Shown here in pieces: positions 1 to 8,575 of a stretch of 64,000 nt of DNA (position 1 is its first letter; the number at the start of each line of letters is the position of its first letter). Made by a program: the position numbers and the translations under genes. Location: contig NZ_CM001489.1 in assembly GCF_000262465.1 (NCBI RefSeq), forward strand, positions 3,049,575-3,113,574, read 5' to 3'. Below the pieces are notes generated by a model that made no database searches, was not told where the DNA came from, and saw nothing but the letters and a program-made list of their open reading frames with translations. Origin of the DNA: Frankia sp. QA3 (GTDB lineage Bacteria > Actinomycetota > Actinomycetes > Frankiales > Frankiaceae).

Positions 1-452
1 CAGCGCGAGGGCGGCCGGAGTCGTCATGGCGGCGGCGAGCCCCTGGCCGACGCGGGCGCCCAGCAGCACGGCCGGGCTGGTGGCCAGCCCCCCACCAGGG
101 ACGCCGCGACCAGCAGTACCAGTCCCGCGATCAGCATTCGTCGCCGCCCGGCCAGGTCGGCGACCCGGCCGAACAGCAGGGTGAAGCCGGCTGCCGGCAG
201 TGCGAAGGCCGTCGCCACCCATTGCAGGTGCGCGTCGGTCAGCCCGACGCCGGCGCCGATCGAGGGCAGGGCGACGTTGAGGATGGAGAAGTCGACCGCG
301 AGCATGAACTGGGTGCCGAGCAGCAGGACGAGGATGATCCGCTGGCGCGCGGTCATCACGGCGACGTCCGCCGCCCGGGAAACCGGGACCGGGACCGGGA
401 CCGGGACCGCGGCCGCCTCGCCGCCGGCGGCGGAATCGATCGAAACACTCAT
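1..452 (-). pseudogene. DHA2-type MFS efflux transporter, 5' part, frameshifted, runs off the window
   Basis: This is the N-terminal part of a drug-efflux permease of the EmrB/QacA (14-helix, proton antiport) type. The ATG at 452 opens a protein with a Pro-Val dipeptide run, then a first membrane helix, the VDFSILNVALPSIG motif typical of DHA2 helix 1, and the loop motif GRVADLAGRRR. After VLLVAASLVGG the frame breaks at a run of six C (plus strand 88-93). Reading on in the next frame restores LATSPAVLLGARVGQGLAAA, the expected helix 4 region, so one base is missing in the homopolymer. This is either a true mutation or a sequencing error. The gene continues beyond position 1. It is divergent from an XRE regulator, a common arrangement for repressor and efflux pump. 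Confidence 0.75.
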
Positions 453-568
453 GCCGGCCACGCTCGGCGAGCATCTCCGATCCGCCCACACCGCGTGTGT
501 GCCACCCATCGCGTGGCTAGCACCGGCGAGGTGTGGTTCGCGCCGGCGGCACCGGCAACACGGGGCGG
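453..568. promoter_or_regulatory. Divergent promoter region between efflux gene and XRE regulator
   Basis: This short intergenic stretch must hold the promoters of both divergent genes. It contains a small inverted repeat, CACAC-CGC-GTGTG, at 487-499, a possible operator. No clear -35/-10 pair is visible. Confidence 0.35.
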
Positions 569-1522
569 ATGACCGAACTGGGGGATTTTCTGCGTTCGCG
601 CCGCGCCCAGCTCACCCCCGAGGACGTCGGGCTGTCCCGCTACGGCGAGCGGCGGCGGGTGCCGGGGCTGCGCCGCGAGGAGATCGCGCAGCTCGCCGGG
701 GTCAGCGTCACCTACTACACGCGGCTGGAGCAGGGGCAGAGCCGCAACGCCTCCGACGCGGTGCTCGATGCGCTCGCCCGGGTGCTGCGCCTCACCGACG
801 AGGAGACCGCCTACCTGCACGGACTGACCCGCCCGGCGGTCGCCCGGCGCGCGAGCCGGCCCGAGCACGTGCGCCCGAGCATCCGCCTGCTGCTCGACGA
901 GCTGGGCAACTCCCCCGCGCTGGTGATCGGCCGGCGCAACGACGTCCTCGCCTGGAACCGGCTCGGGCATGCCCTGCTGTGTTCGCATCTGCCCGTCGAC
1001 GCTCCGCAGCGCTGCCACGGCCGGCCGAACCTCGCTCGCGAGGTCGTCCTCGAGGCCCACGCCCGCGACCTGTTCGTCGACTGGCGGCGCAAGGTCGACG
1101 ACGTGGTCGCCTACCTGCGGCTGTCCTCCGGCATGCACCCGGACGACACCAAACTCAACGCCCTCATCGGCGAGCTGTGTGTGAAGAGCGAGCTGTTCGC
1201 AACGCTGTGGGCGCGCCACCCGGTCCGCGACTGCACGAACACCATCCGCGAGTTCCGGCACCCGCTCGTCGGCCGGCTGACGCTGTTCGAGGAGGTCATG
1301 CGGCTGCCCGACGCCGGCCAGCGGATGGTGGTGATGACCGCGGAGCCCGGCTCGACGTCGGCGGAGAACCTCCAGTTGCTGGCCAGCCTCGACCTCACGG
1401 CCGCGGCGCCGGGCCCGCAGCGCGTCCCTGTGGACCCGGCTCCCGGATGCGGGCCAGGAACCGGCGGGTGCGCTCCTCGCGGGGATCGTCAAGAACCCGT
1501 CGCGGCGCGCCCCGTTCGATGA
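569..1522 (+). CDS. XRE-family regulator with MmyB-like ligand-binding domain
   Basis: The protein is a probable one-component transcription factor of 317 residues. An N-terminal XRE helix-turn-helix (about residues 20-75) includes RREEIAQLAGVSVTYYTRLEQG, split here as RREEIAQLAG and VSVTYYTRLEQG. A MmyB-like domain follows (about 100-265) with NDVLAWN and the FRHPLVGRLTL region. The start is the ATG at 569, giving MTELGDFLRSRRA as in relatives; in-frame codons further upstream add non-conserved sequence. The last 35 or so residues (after LLASLDL) are not family-like. They are read antisense through the 3' end of the convergent ABC ATPase gene, so the two genes overlap by 128 bases and the native stop may have been lost. 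It probably controls the divergent efflux pump. Confidence 0.85.
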   Translation: MTELGDFLRSRRAQLTPEDVGLSRYGERRRVPGLRREEIAQLAGVSVTYYTRLEQGQSRNASDAVLDALARVLRLTDEETAYLHGLTRPAVARRASRPEHVRPSIRLLLDELGNSPALVIGRRNDVLAWNRLGHALLCSHLPVDAPQRCHGRPNLAREVVLEAHARDLFVDWRRKVDDVVAYLRLSSGMHPDDTKLNALIGELCVKSELFATLWARHPVRDCTNTIREFRHPLVGRLTLFEEVMRLPDAGQRMVVMTAEPGSTSAENLQLLASLDLTAAAPGPQRVPVDPAPGCGPGTGGCAPRGDRQEPVAARPVR

Positions 1523-2237
1523 TCGCGCCGCCGTCGAGGACGAGCACCTCGTCGGCGATGTCGCGCGCGAACGCCATCTCGTGGGTGGCCAGCACCATCG
1601 GCAGACCGTCGCGCTTGAGCTCGCCGACGAGGTCGAGCACCTCGCCGACCAGCTCCGGGTCGAGCGCCGAGGTGATCTCGTCGAGCAGCAGCAGCGACGG
1701 CCCGGTCGCCAACGCCCGCACGATCGCCAGCCGCTGCTGCTGGCCGCCGGAGAGCCGGTCCGGGTAGACGTCGACCTTGTCGGCGAGCCCGATGCGGGTG
1801 AGCAGCTCGCGGGCGCGGTCGCGGGCGGCCGCGCGGGGCACCCGGTGGACCAGGACCGGCGCGAGGGTGACGTTCTGCAACACGGTCAGGTGGGGGAAAA
1901 GGTTGTACGCCTGGAACACGACGCCGATGCGGCGGCGGATCCGGTCGGCGTTCACGCGGGGATCGGTGATCTCCTCGCCGGCCAGCAGGACCTCACCGTC
2001 ATCGACGGTCTCCAGCAGGTTCAGGCAGCGCAGCAGCGTGGACTTGCCCGACCCGCTGCCGCCGACGAGCACGACGGCCTGGCCGGGCCCGACGTCGAAG
2101 CTGATGTCGCGCAGCACGACGGCGTCCCCGTAGAGCTTCACCAGGCCGCGCACGCTCAGCACGGGCGCCGCCGGCCCAGGTGACGCCGCCCCGGGCGCCG
2201 CCGCCCCGGAAGACCCGACCGCGTCGGCGGCCGTCAC
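1395..2237 (-). CDS. Polar amino-acid ABC transporter, ATP-binding protein (GlnQ-like)
   Basis: This is the cytoplasmic ATPase that drives uptake of a polar amino acid, 280 residues. It has Walker A GGSGSGKST, the Q-loop region VFQAYNLFPHLTV, the signature LSGGQQQR, Walker B LLLLDEITSALD and the switch histidine in LATHEM. The start is GTG at 2237, which overlaps the permease stop in a GTGA junction, so the two are translationally coupled. About 30 low-complexity Ala/Pro/Gly residues precede the conserved domain. It is the last gene of the three-gene operon 3933 to 1395, and its 3' end overlaps the convergent XRE gene. The substrate cannot be deduced from the ATPase. Confidence 0.95.
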   Translation of the reverse strand: MTAADAVGSSGAAAPGAASPGPAAPVLSVRGLVKLYGDAVVLRDISFDVGPGQAVVLVGGSGSGKSTLLRCLNLLETVDDGEVLLAGEEITDPRVNADRIRRRIGVVFQAYNLFPHLTVLQNVTLAPVLVHRVPRAAARDRARELLTRIGLADKVDVYPDRLSGGQQQRLAIVRALATGPSLLLLDEITSALDPELVGEVLDLVGELKRDGLPMVLATHEMAFARDIADEVLVLDGGAIIERGAPRRVLDDPREERTRRFLARIREPGPQGRAAGPAPRP

Positions 2238-3100
2238 CGCACACCCCCGCCCCCGGCGCCGGCCCCGCGGCGGCGGGCGGAGCGGGCGGCGAGATGGTCG
2301 GTGACCCGGGTCAGCGGCACGGTGATCGCGAGGAACATCAGACCGGCCAGCACGTACGGCGAGTAGTTGAAGTTCGCCGACGTGGCGATCTGCGCCGCCC
2401 GCACCGCGTCGACGACCCCGAGCACGGACACGAGGCTGGAATCCTTCTGCAGGCTGATCGCATCGTTGAGCAGCGGGGGCGTCACCCGCCGAACGGCCTG
2501 TGGCAGCACGACCCGGCGCATCGTCTGGGCGTGGGTCAGGCCCAGCGAACGGGCGGCGGCGATCTGGCTCGGGTGCACCGACTCGATGCCCGCCCGGAAC
2601 ACCTCGGCGACGTAGGCCGAGTAGGTCAGCACGAGCGCCGCGCCGCCGAGGACGAGCGGGTCGGTGGGCAGGCCGCGCAGCCGCAGGGCGGGCACGCCGA
2701 ACCCGACCAGGTACAGCACGAGGATGACGGGCAGGCCGCGGAACAGGTCGGTGTAGGCGGCGGCCAGCAGCCGCAGCGGCAGGAACACCGGCCCGGCCAG
2801 GGTGCGCAGCAGCGCCACCAGCAGCCCGAGGGCACCCGCCGCGGCCCCGCACACGACGAACAGCTCGAGGTTGACGATCATCCCGGTGCGCGCGGCCGGC
2901 CAGGCTGCGGTGATCTCCGCCCAGGAGAAGAACCGCTGCCGGACCCGCGGCCAGCCGGACGTCTGGGTGATCCCGACGCCCGCGGCAACGGCGACCACGG
3001 CGGTGCTGACGGCGGCGATCACCCCTGACCGCAGGCGGGCGCGCCGCCGCAGCCGCCGCCGGGCCCGCTCGCGCTCGCTGGGCTCCCAGGCGATCGTCAC
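2234..3100 (-). CDS. Polar amino-acid ABC transporter permease (HisM/GlnP type)
   Basis: This is the membrane subunit of the amino-acid importer, 288 residues. A charged Arg-rich N-terminus is followed by one hydrophobic segment (near AAVSTAVVAVAAGVGI) and then the core permease domain. The EAA loop is seen as AARSLGLTHAQTMRRVVLPQ, which contacts the ATPase. The start is GTG at 3100, overlapping the stop of the binding-protein gene by four bases (GTGA). The stop in turn overlaps the ATPase start by four bases, so all three genes are tightly coupled. Only one permease is present, so a homodimer is expected. Confidence 0.94.
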   Translation of the reverse strand: MTIAWEPSERERARRRLRRRARLRSGVIAAVSTAVVAVAAGVGITQTSGWPRVRQRFFSWAEITAAWPAARTGMIVNLELFVVCGAAAGALGLLVALLRTLAGPVFLPLRLLAAAYTDLFRGLPVILVLYLVGFGVPALRLRGLPTDPLVLGGAALVLTYSAYVAEVFRAGIESVHPSQIAAARSLGLTHAQTMRRVVLPQAVRRVTPPLLNDAISLQKDSSLVSVLGVVDAVRAAQIATSANFNYSPYVLAGLMFLAITVPLTRVTDHLAARSARRRGAGAGGGGVR

Positions 3101-3933
3101 CGCAGGACGGGGGCTCCTGCCTGGGAACCCAGCCACTGCTCGGTGATCCGGCGCAGCTCCCCGCTGCTGGTCAGCTGGGCGAGGGCGTCGTTGACGTTGC
3201 CCACCAGCGGGTTGCCCTTCTCGAACAGCAGCCCGAACTGCTCCGGTGCGCCGGCGGTGGGGAACTGCCCGACGATCAACGAGTCGGCGATCTCGGCGGA
3301 GGTCAGTTGGAAGGCGGTCGGCAGGTCGACGACGATGCCGTCGATCGGCCCGTTCTCCATCGCGGTCTTCGCGTCGTTGAGGTCGTTGAAGACCGCGGGC
3401 TGCTGCACGGGCGCCACCTGCTTGGTGATGGCGTCGAGGCTGGTGGTGCCGACGGGGGCGCCGAGCTTGGCGCCCTTCAGCCCGGCGAGGGTGGTCACGT
3501 GGGCGATCCGGGAGGTCTTGAGCGCGACGACGGCCTGGCTGACGTTGTAGTACCCGGTGCTGAAATCGACCGCCTGCTGGCGCTGCGGGGTGATCGAGAT
3601 CTCGTTGATGTCGAAGTCGAACTTCTTCGGGCCGGGCGCGAAGGAGCTGTTGAACGGCTCGGTGACCCAGCGGACCTTGTCGGGGGTGAAGCCGAGCTTG
3701 GCGGCCACGGCGTAGGCGACCGCGCTCTCGAAGCCCTTGCCGTTCGCCGGCTTGCCGTCGGAGAACCACGGCGCGTAGGCGGGCGAGTCGGTGGCGATCG
3801 TCAACTGGCCGGAGTTGACCAGGTGCAGGCCGTCCGAGGACGACCCGCCGCCCGACGAACCGGCGCAGGAGGCGAGCGCGAACAGAGCCGCGACGGCCAG
3901 GGCGAGGACGGTGAGACGCCGTGGACGTGGCAT
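3097..3933 (-). CDS. Amino-acid ABC transporter substrate-binding lipoprotein
   Basis: This is an extracytoplasmic binding protein of the PAAT family, 278 residues, that feeds the permease encoded downstream. The N-terminus MPRPRRLTVLALAVAALF is a signal peptide ending in the lipobox LASC, so the mature protein is probably a lipoprotein. The two-lobed SBP_bac_3 fold shows in GQLTIATDSPAYAPW, FDFDINEISITPQR and the hinge-side GTTSLDAI. The start is the ATG at 3933, preceded by a GGAGG sequence. An upstream in-frame ATG would spoil the signal peptide. It is the first gene of the operon. Confidence 0.94.
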   Translation of the reverse strand: MPRPRRLTVLALAVAALFALASCAGSSGGGSSSDGLHLVNSGQLTIATDSPAYAPWFSDGKPANGKGFESAVAYAVAAKLGFTPDKVRWVTEPFNSSFAPGPKKFDFDINEISITPQRQQAVDFSTGYYNVSQAVVALKTSRIAHVTTLAGLKGAKLGAPVGTTSLDAITKQVAPVQQPAVFNDLNDAKTAMENGPIDGIVVDLPTAFQLTSAEIADSLIVGQFPTAGAPEQFGLLFEKGNPLVGNVNDALAQLTSSGELRRITEQWLGSQAGAPVLR

Positions 3934-4311
3934 CGGAGACCTCCGGAGGTGTCCCACCGACGCGGTGGGGCGCGCTGAGCAGACGAGAAGGCTGAGCGGT
4001 GGGATTGGCACACAGTACCGCCGACCATGACAAAGCGATCATCGGGGGCGGGTCGCCGCCGGCGACGATCGAACCGCCGATATCGGCGGGGGCCCTTGAG
4101 TAGCCCACCCCGCCCCCGAGCCCAGCCCACTCCGGGCAGCTCCGCCCGCCGCGCGCACGCACGCACGGCATGCGCGTAACGCCGCGCTCACCGCTCTCGG
4201 TCAAGCGGGAGCACATTCCCGCCTACGTCGTTGAAATCTGCACCTACGTCCCCCAGGGAGCCTCAGCATTCGGACTCGGCCGGTTCGGTCTCGTGGATCA
4301 TTCCCGGATCA
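3934..4311. promoter_or_regulatory. Intergenic region between ABC operon and GntR-type gene
   Basis: About 380 bases separate two divergent genes. The region should hold both promoters. I see no strong palindrome, RNA motif or convincing small gene. An in-frame ATG at 4231 would extend the downstream regulator by 27 non-conserved residues. Confidence 0.4.
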
Positions 4312-5268
4312 GTGGTCGTACAGTCGACAGCCGTGGCCCGTTATGTACAGATTGCGAATGATCTGGCCTGCCGTGTGCGATCCGGGGAACTGGCGGCGGG
4401 TGCAGAGCTGCCCGGGGTACGGGAGTACGCCCGCACGCTGGGGACCACCTCGTCGACGGTGGTGCGGGCCTACCGCTATCTTGCGGACGGGGCAGTGATC
4501 ACGATGGCGGACCGGCGGCGGGCCCAGGTCACCGGGGAGGGTGCCATCGCCGCGGCGCGGCTGTTGGAACCGGGGCGGGTGTTCCGGCTGGCGGGCAGCG
4601 ACGATCCGGCGTTGAGCGTCCTACTCAACTGGCTCGGTACGGCGGTGGAGCCGGTAGGGGTGCGGGGAAGCTTCCCCGGGCTGCGCGCGGTCGCGCGGGG
4701 CGAGGCCGACGGCGCGGTGATCCACCTGCGTCATCGCGACGGTGTCTACAACGAAGCCTTCGTCCGGTCGGTGCTGGGCCGCGACGAGCCGCATCTGCTG
4801 CACCTGTGGAGGCGCGAGCAGGGGCTGATCGTCCCGGCCGGCAATCCACGCGGGCTGACCTCCGCAGCCGGGCTCGGCGGCCTCCAGGTCGCCAGACGTG
4901 AGGTGGGAGCGGGGACCCGCGCGTTACTTGATCAGCTGCTCCTCGCCCAAGGGACCGCTCCTGACAAGGTCGCCGGGCCGGAACTGTCCTCGCATATGGA
5001 GATCGCGTTCGCGGTTGCCTTGGGTATCGCCGATGTGGGGGTGGGGGTGCGGGCGGGGCTTGCGGATCTGGGGCTCGAGTTCATCCCGCTGCTGTGGGAG
5101 CCCTACGAGATCGCGCTGGGCCGCGGTGCGCTGGGCGCGGCCCAACCGCTGCTCGCCGCGTTGCGTGACCCGGCGGTCCAGCAGTCGGTCACGGCTCTCG
5201 ACGGCTATGACATTGCGCACACCGGCACGGTCCGACTAGTGGGCCCGGACCGCCCGTCAGAGGGATGA
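4312..5268 (+). CDS. GntR-type winged-helix regulator with PBP-like ligand domain
   Basis: The 318-residue protein couples an N-terminal GntR winged helix to a periplasmic-binding-protein-like domain (PBP_like family, related to MoeA/ModA-type ligand domains). The DNA-binding part (about 5-75) reads ARYVQIANDLACRVRSGEL and then GTTSSTVVRAYRYL. The C-terminal part (about 90-300) has the VPAGNPRGL and SHMEIAFAVALGIADVGVG segments of this ligand domain. I chose the GTG at 4312 because conservation begins just after it; the ATG at 4231 is an alternative. The next gene downstream on the same strand is an MFS transporter, 119 bases away, a plausible target. The ligand is unknown. Confidence 0.82.
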   Translation: MVVQSTAVARYVQIANDLACRVRSGELAAGAELPGVREYARTLGTTSSTVVRAYRYLADGAVITMADRRRAQVTGEGAIAAARLLEPGRVFRLAGSDDPALSVLLNWLGTAVEPVGVRGSFPGLRAVARGEADGAVIHLRHRDGVYNEAFVRSVLGRDEPHLLHLWRREQGLIVPAGNPRGLTSAAGLGGLQVARREVGAGTRALLDQLLLAQGTAPDKVAGPELSSHMEIAFAVALGIADVGVGVRAGLADLGLEFIPLLWEPYEIALGRGALGAAQPLLAALRDPAVQQSVTALDGYDIAHTGTVRLVGPDRPSEG

Positions 5269-5387
5269 TCCTGCGGTTGTTGGTTCGCACAGTGGTAGTA
5301 CAGACCGGCGCTGGCCATCATTATATGAGGATCCGATTATGAGTGACAGTCTGTATCTGCGGTGCATGATGTCGTCTCATCCCGCAT

Positions 5388-6668
5388 GTGCGTAGCGAAG
5401 CGGAGAGTGGGGCGGCGGTCGGGTCGGCGCTTGCGCCAGCGATCGGCACGACGGATAAGCCGGCTGACCGCCGGCCGTGGCTGACCCCGGGAGTCGGGGG
5501 GATCGGGGCAGCGAGTTTTCTCGCCGACGTCGGGCATGAGGTGCCGACCGCGCTGATGGCGGGTTTCGTCACCACGACCCTGCACGCGCCGGCTGCCGCG
5601 CTGGGCTCGATCGAAGGCATCTCGGATGGGCTGGCCGGTGCCGGCCGGTTCGTCGGCGGCGCGCTGGCCGACGACCCGGGACGGCGTCGCGCGGTCGCAG
5701 TCGGCGGTTACACCACCACGGCCGTGCTCTCCGCGCTGATTGGCGTGACCACCTCTGCGGCCCAGGCGGGGACGCTGCGCGGCGCGGCGTGGGCGGCCCG
5801 GGGACTGCGGGTACCGGCCCGCAACGCGCTGCTCGCCGACGTGGTGCCCGCCGCCGCCTACGGCCGGGCCTACGGCTTCGAGCGGACGATGGACAACCTC
5901 GGGGCGATCGCGGGCCCGCTGCTGGCGCTCGGCCTGGTGTCCCTGGTCAGCGTGCGAACCGCGATGCTGCTGTCGGTCGTTCCCGGGCTGCTCGCCGCGG
6001 TCGCGATCGTCTACGCGATCCGGCAGGCAAGGCTGCCCCAGGCCGGCGAGCGTCGCCGGCTGCGGTTCCAGGTTCAGCCTGTCCTGCGGGGGCAGCTCGG
6101 GCGGGTGCTCGCCGGGTTCACCGTGTTCGAGGTCGGCAATGTGGCCGCCACTCTGCTGATCCTTCGTGCCACCGACCTGCTGACCCCCGGCCACGGCACG
6201 GACACGGCGACCCAGATCGCGATCACGCTCTACATCGCCTACAACGTAGCCGCCACGATCGCGTCGTTTCCCGCAGGAGGGCTCTCCGACCGCCTCGGTC
6301 GCCGCGGGCCGCTGCTCGTCACCGCCGCCGGAGCGGCGGCATTCCTGATCTCCTATCTGGTATTCGCGCTGTCCGAACCTGCGATCTGGGTACTTGGTAT
6401 CGCCTTCGTGCTGGCCGGTGTCGGGATCGGGTGCGCGGAGACCGCCGAACACGCAGCGGTCGCCGCTTTCGCCCCCGAACAGATCCGAGGATCGGCGTTC
6501 GGACTGCTCGCCACCGTGCAGGCCGCAGGGAACGTCGCCGCCAGCGTCGTCGCCGGACTCCTGTACACCCTCGCCTCACCCACGGTCGCGTTCGGCTACC
6601 TCGCGGCCTGGATGGTGCTCGCGGTCACCGTGCTCCTGTGGGCAACGCAAAACACCCACAGTGGATAG
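5388..6668 (+). CDS. MFS transporter, 12-helix type, unknown substrate
   Basis: This 426-residue integral membrane protein has about 12 hydrophobic segments. The conserved loops include GGALADDPGRRRAVAVGG after helix 2 and GGLSDRLGRRGPLLV in the second half, both the MFS GxxxDRxGRR signature. The start is GTG at 5388 (MRSEAES), with an overlapping ATG at 5386 in another frame. Between this gene and the upstream GntR-type regulator lie two short direct repeats, ATTATATGAG and ATTATGAG (about 5320-5345). These may be part of the promoter. No substrate can be assigned. The regulator next door suggests inducible export. Confidence 0.85.
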   Translation: MRSEAESGAAVGSALAPAIGTTDKPADRRPWLTPGVGGIGAASFLADVGHEVPTALMAGFVTTTLHAPAAALGSIEGISDGLAGAGRFVGGALADDPGRRRAVAVGGYTTTAVLSALIGVTTSAAQAGTLRGAAWAARGLRVPARNALLADVVPAAAYGRAYGFERTMDNLGAIAGPLLALGLVSLVSVRTAMLLSVVPGLLAAVAIVYAIRQARLPQAGERRRLRFQVQPVLRGQLGRVLAGFTVFEVGNVAATLLILRATDLLTPGHGTDTATQIAITLYIAYNVAATIASFPAGGLSDRLGRRGPLLVTAAGAAAFLISYLVFALSEPAIWVLGIAFVLAGVGIGCAETAEHAAVAAFAPEQIRGSAFGLLATVQAAGNVAASVVAGLLYTLASPTVAFGYLAAWMVLAVTVLLWATQNTHSG

Positions 6669-7018
6669 CGGCCAACAGAGGAGTAATCGCCTGTGGGGCA
6701 TCGGCGTCAACCCCGAAGGGGCCGTAGGGCTGATACGGGAAACTGCGGCTTGCGTTACTTCAGGGGCGGTATCCGTTGCCAGACACGGTGGTGGCGATCA
6801 GCAGCCCGCAGGGGCGACGCAGGCCGAGCGCGCAGGTACCGGGTTCGCGGTCGGACTGATCGCTGCGACGTCTGGTCTGCGCCCGGTGGCCGATCCGGGC
6901 TGGCGAATACAGCACAGTTCTGATACCAGCACTCCACCAGTCAACAAGGTGATCGCCGACCGCCGGCCGCGTCCGGCACGTTGATCCGTCGGCGGCGCCC
7001 CCTCGCGCGGCGGGGCCG
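6669..7018. other. 350-base intergenic stretch, possibly decayed coding sequence
   Basis: One plus-strand frame stays open from about 6691 to 6984 and reads as ordinary protein (for example GVNPEGAVGLIRETAACV). An AGGAG lies near 6676, but there is no ATG or GTG in frame at the right distance. I recognise no family. It may be a remnant, or an extension that once belonged to the upstream MFS gene. Base composition is lower in GC at codon position three than in neighbouring genes. Confidence 0.3.
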
Positions 7019-8467
7019 TCAAACAGCGCCGGCCGGGCGTGCCCTGTCCGCAGGCGAGCCCGCTGGCGCCGCTCCCGACACCGACGCTGCGGACACCGGC
7101 GGGCCGGCGTAGACGCCGCGGGGACGCAGTCGCAGCGGCGTCTCCTGGTACTCCTCCAGGGCGTGGGCGAGCCAGCCGACGGTGCGGGCCACCGCGAAGA
7201 TCACCTCGCCGGCCTCGGCGGGCATCCCCGCGGCCATGGTGAGCACCGCGAGCGCCAGGTCCACGTTGGGCCGCAGCACGCGTTCCCGCCCGGCGACCCG
7301 CGCGACCTCGCGGGCGGCGGCCAGGAAGGGTTCGGCGGCGGGCAGCGCCGCGAACGCCGCCAGCAGCGCGCGGGCGCGCGGGTCGCCGTCGGGGTACAGC
7401 CCGTGGCCGAACCCGGGGATCGGCTGGCCGGCGCGCAGGTACTCGGAGACGACGAGCACCGCGTCCCCCCGGTCGATCACCTCGGCGAGCAGCCGGTACG
7501 CCAGCCGGCTGGCGCCGCCGTGCAGGGGGCCGTCCAGGGCGGCGAGTCCGGCGGAGACGACGGCATACGGGTCCGCCCGCGCCGAGGCCGCGACCCGGGC
7601 GGCGAACGTGGACACGGCGAGGTCGTGGTCGGCGAGCAGGCCGAGGGTCCGGTCGAGGCACGCGACCGCCGCCGGATCGCCCGGCCCGCCGGCCAGGCGC
7701 GACCACAGCCGCGCGGCGATCCCCGCCTGCTCCCCGGACGCCCCGGACGCCCCGGACGCCCCGGACGCCACGGGTGGCGCCGGGAGGGCCTCGACGAGCG
7801 CCGCGACGAGGGTGCGGGCGGTGAGCAGGACGCTGTCCTCCCGCAGGTCGAAGCGCAGCGGGTCGCTCGCCGCGGCGACCGAGACGGCGACCCGCATCCG
7901 GTCGGTGAGCCGCGACCGGGCGGGCAGGATCCCACCCACCCGTTCCAGGGTGGCGGCGAGATCCGGCGGGACGGTGAACACCGGCGCCGGGTCCGTCCGG
8001 CCGCGCCAGAGCCAGCCGGCCACGTCCTCGAAGCGGTGGCGGGCGACGAACTCGACGGCGTCGACGCCGCGGTAGTACAGGCGTCCGTCCGCGACGAGGG
8101 TGAGCCGGGTGCGCACGGCCGGCAGGTCTCCGCCGCGCGGGGCACCGCCGCGCAGGGCACCGGCCGGCACGGCGCCGCCGCTGGGGGCATCGGCGGCCGG
8201 GGCATCCCCCTCGGGATGGTGGGCTACGGCGGTCTCGTCGGCGGCAGCGGTCCCGTCGGCATCGGTCTCGTCGGCGGTGGCGCGGGCTCGCGCGTGCCCC
8301 TGCGTGCGTAGCCGCTCGACCTCGGCGGGGTCGAAGGTGCTGCCCCGACCGCCGGCGGCCCGCTGGCTGTGCAGCAGGCCGCGACTGGCGTAGGCGTAGA
8401 CCGTCTCGACCTTCACCCCGAGCCGCGCGGCGACCTCGCGCGACGTCAGCCGCCCACCATGACTCAT
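7019..8467 (-). CDS. Citrate synthase family protein with N-terminal MerR-like HTH
   Basis: The 482-residue protein fuses a small helix-turn-helix to a citrate synthase fold. Residues 1-60 (LTSREVAARLGVKVETVYAY and RGLLHSQRA) look like a MerR/excisionase-type DNA-binding module. A low-complexity Ala/Asp/Gly linker follows, then the synthase domain with the three catalytic positions: His in GPLHGGA, His in GFGHGLY and Asp in PNVDLALA. The ATG at 8467 has AGGAGG upstream. A 9-bp repeat near 7740 encodes GASGASGASG. It is divergent from a second citrate synthase gene across a perfect palindrome. It may condense acetyl- or propionyl-CoA with oxaloacetate, and may bind the palindrome; both points are inferred. 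Confidence 0.88.
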   Translation of the reverse strand: MSHGGRLTSREVAARLGVKVETVYAYASRGLLHSQRAAGGRGSTFDPAEVERLRTQGHARARATADETDADGTAAADETAVAHHPEGDAPAADAPSGGAVPAGALRGGAPRGGDLPAVRTRLTLVADGRLYYRGVDAVEFVARHRFEDVAGWLWRGRTDPAPVFTVPPDLAATLERVGGILPARSRLTDRMRVAVSVAAASDPLRFDLREDSVLLTARTLVAALVEALPAPPVASGASGASGASGEQAGIAARLWSRLAGGPGDPAAVACLDRTLGLLADHDLAVSTFAARVAASARADPYAVVSAGLAALDGPLHGGASRLAYRLLAEVIDRGDAVLVVSEYLRAGQPIPGFGHGLYPDGDPRARALLAAFAALPAAEPFLAAAREVARVAGRERVLRPNVDLALAVLTMAAGMPAEAGEVIFAVARTVGWLAHALEEYQETPLRLRPRGVYAGPPVSAASVSGAAPAGSPADRARPAGAV

Positions 8468-8503
8468 CCGCGCCTCCTGTCGCCACACCGAGTGTACTGA
8501 TTC

Positions 8504-8523
8504 ACGTTGATTACAATCAACGT
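8504..8523. promoter_or_regulatory. Perfect palindrome between the two citrate synthase genes (putative operator)
   Basis: Arms ACGTTGATT and AATCAACGT are perfect inverted repeats around a 2-base centre (AC). The site lies 36 bases upstream of one start codon and 52 upstream of the other, where an operator could control both genes. The local sequence is AT-rich compared with its surroundings. The HTH-citrate synthase is the obvious candidate ligand, by inference. Confidence 0.6.
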
Positions 8524-8575
8524 TGACATTGTGATTGCACTGGATCAACCATGGATGGAGAGGAGGCAACCCATC

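Noticed and set aside
380..412. ACCGGG hexamer run taken as a possible CRISPR or regulatory repeat
   Set aside because: It is a 6-bp coding microsatellite for Pro-Val in the efflux protein, without spacers.
181..1767. Long plus-strand frame antisense to the efflux and ABC genes
   Set aside because: Arg/Pro-rich shadow of real genes in other frames.
6693..6923. 76-codon plus-strand frame after the MFS gene
   Set aside because: Arg-rich shadow sequence without family similarity; another frame is more protein-like but has no start codon.
7738..7770. CCCCGGACG repeats as a possible small array
   Set aside because: A 9-bp coding repeat (Gly-Ala-Ser) in a linker of the HTH-citrate synthase.
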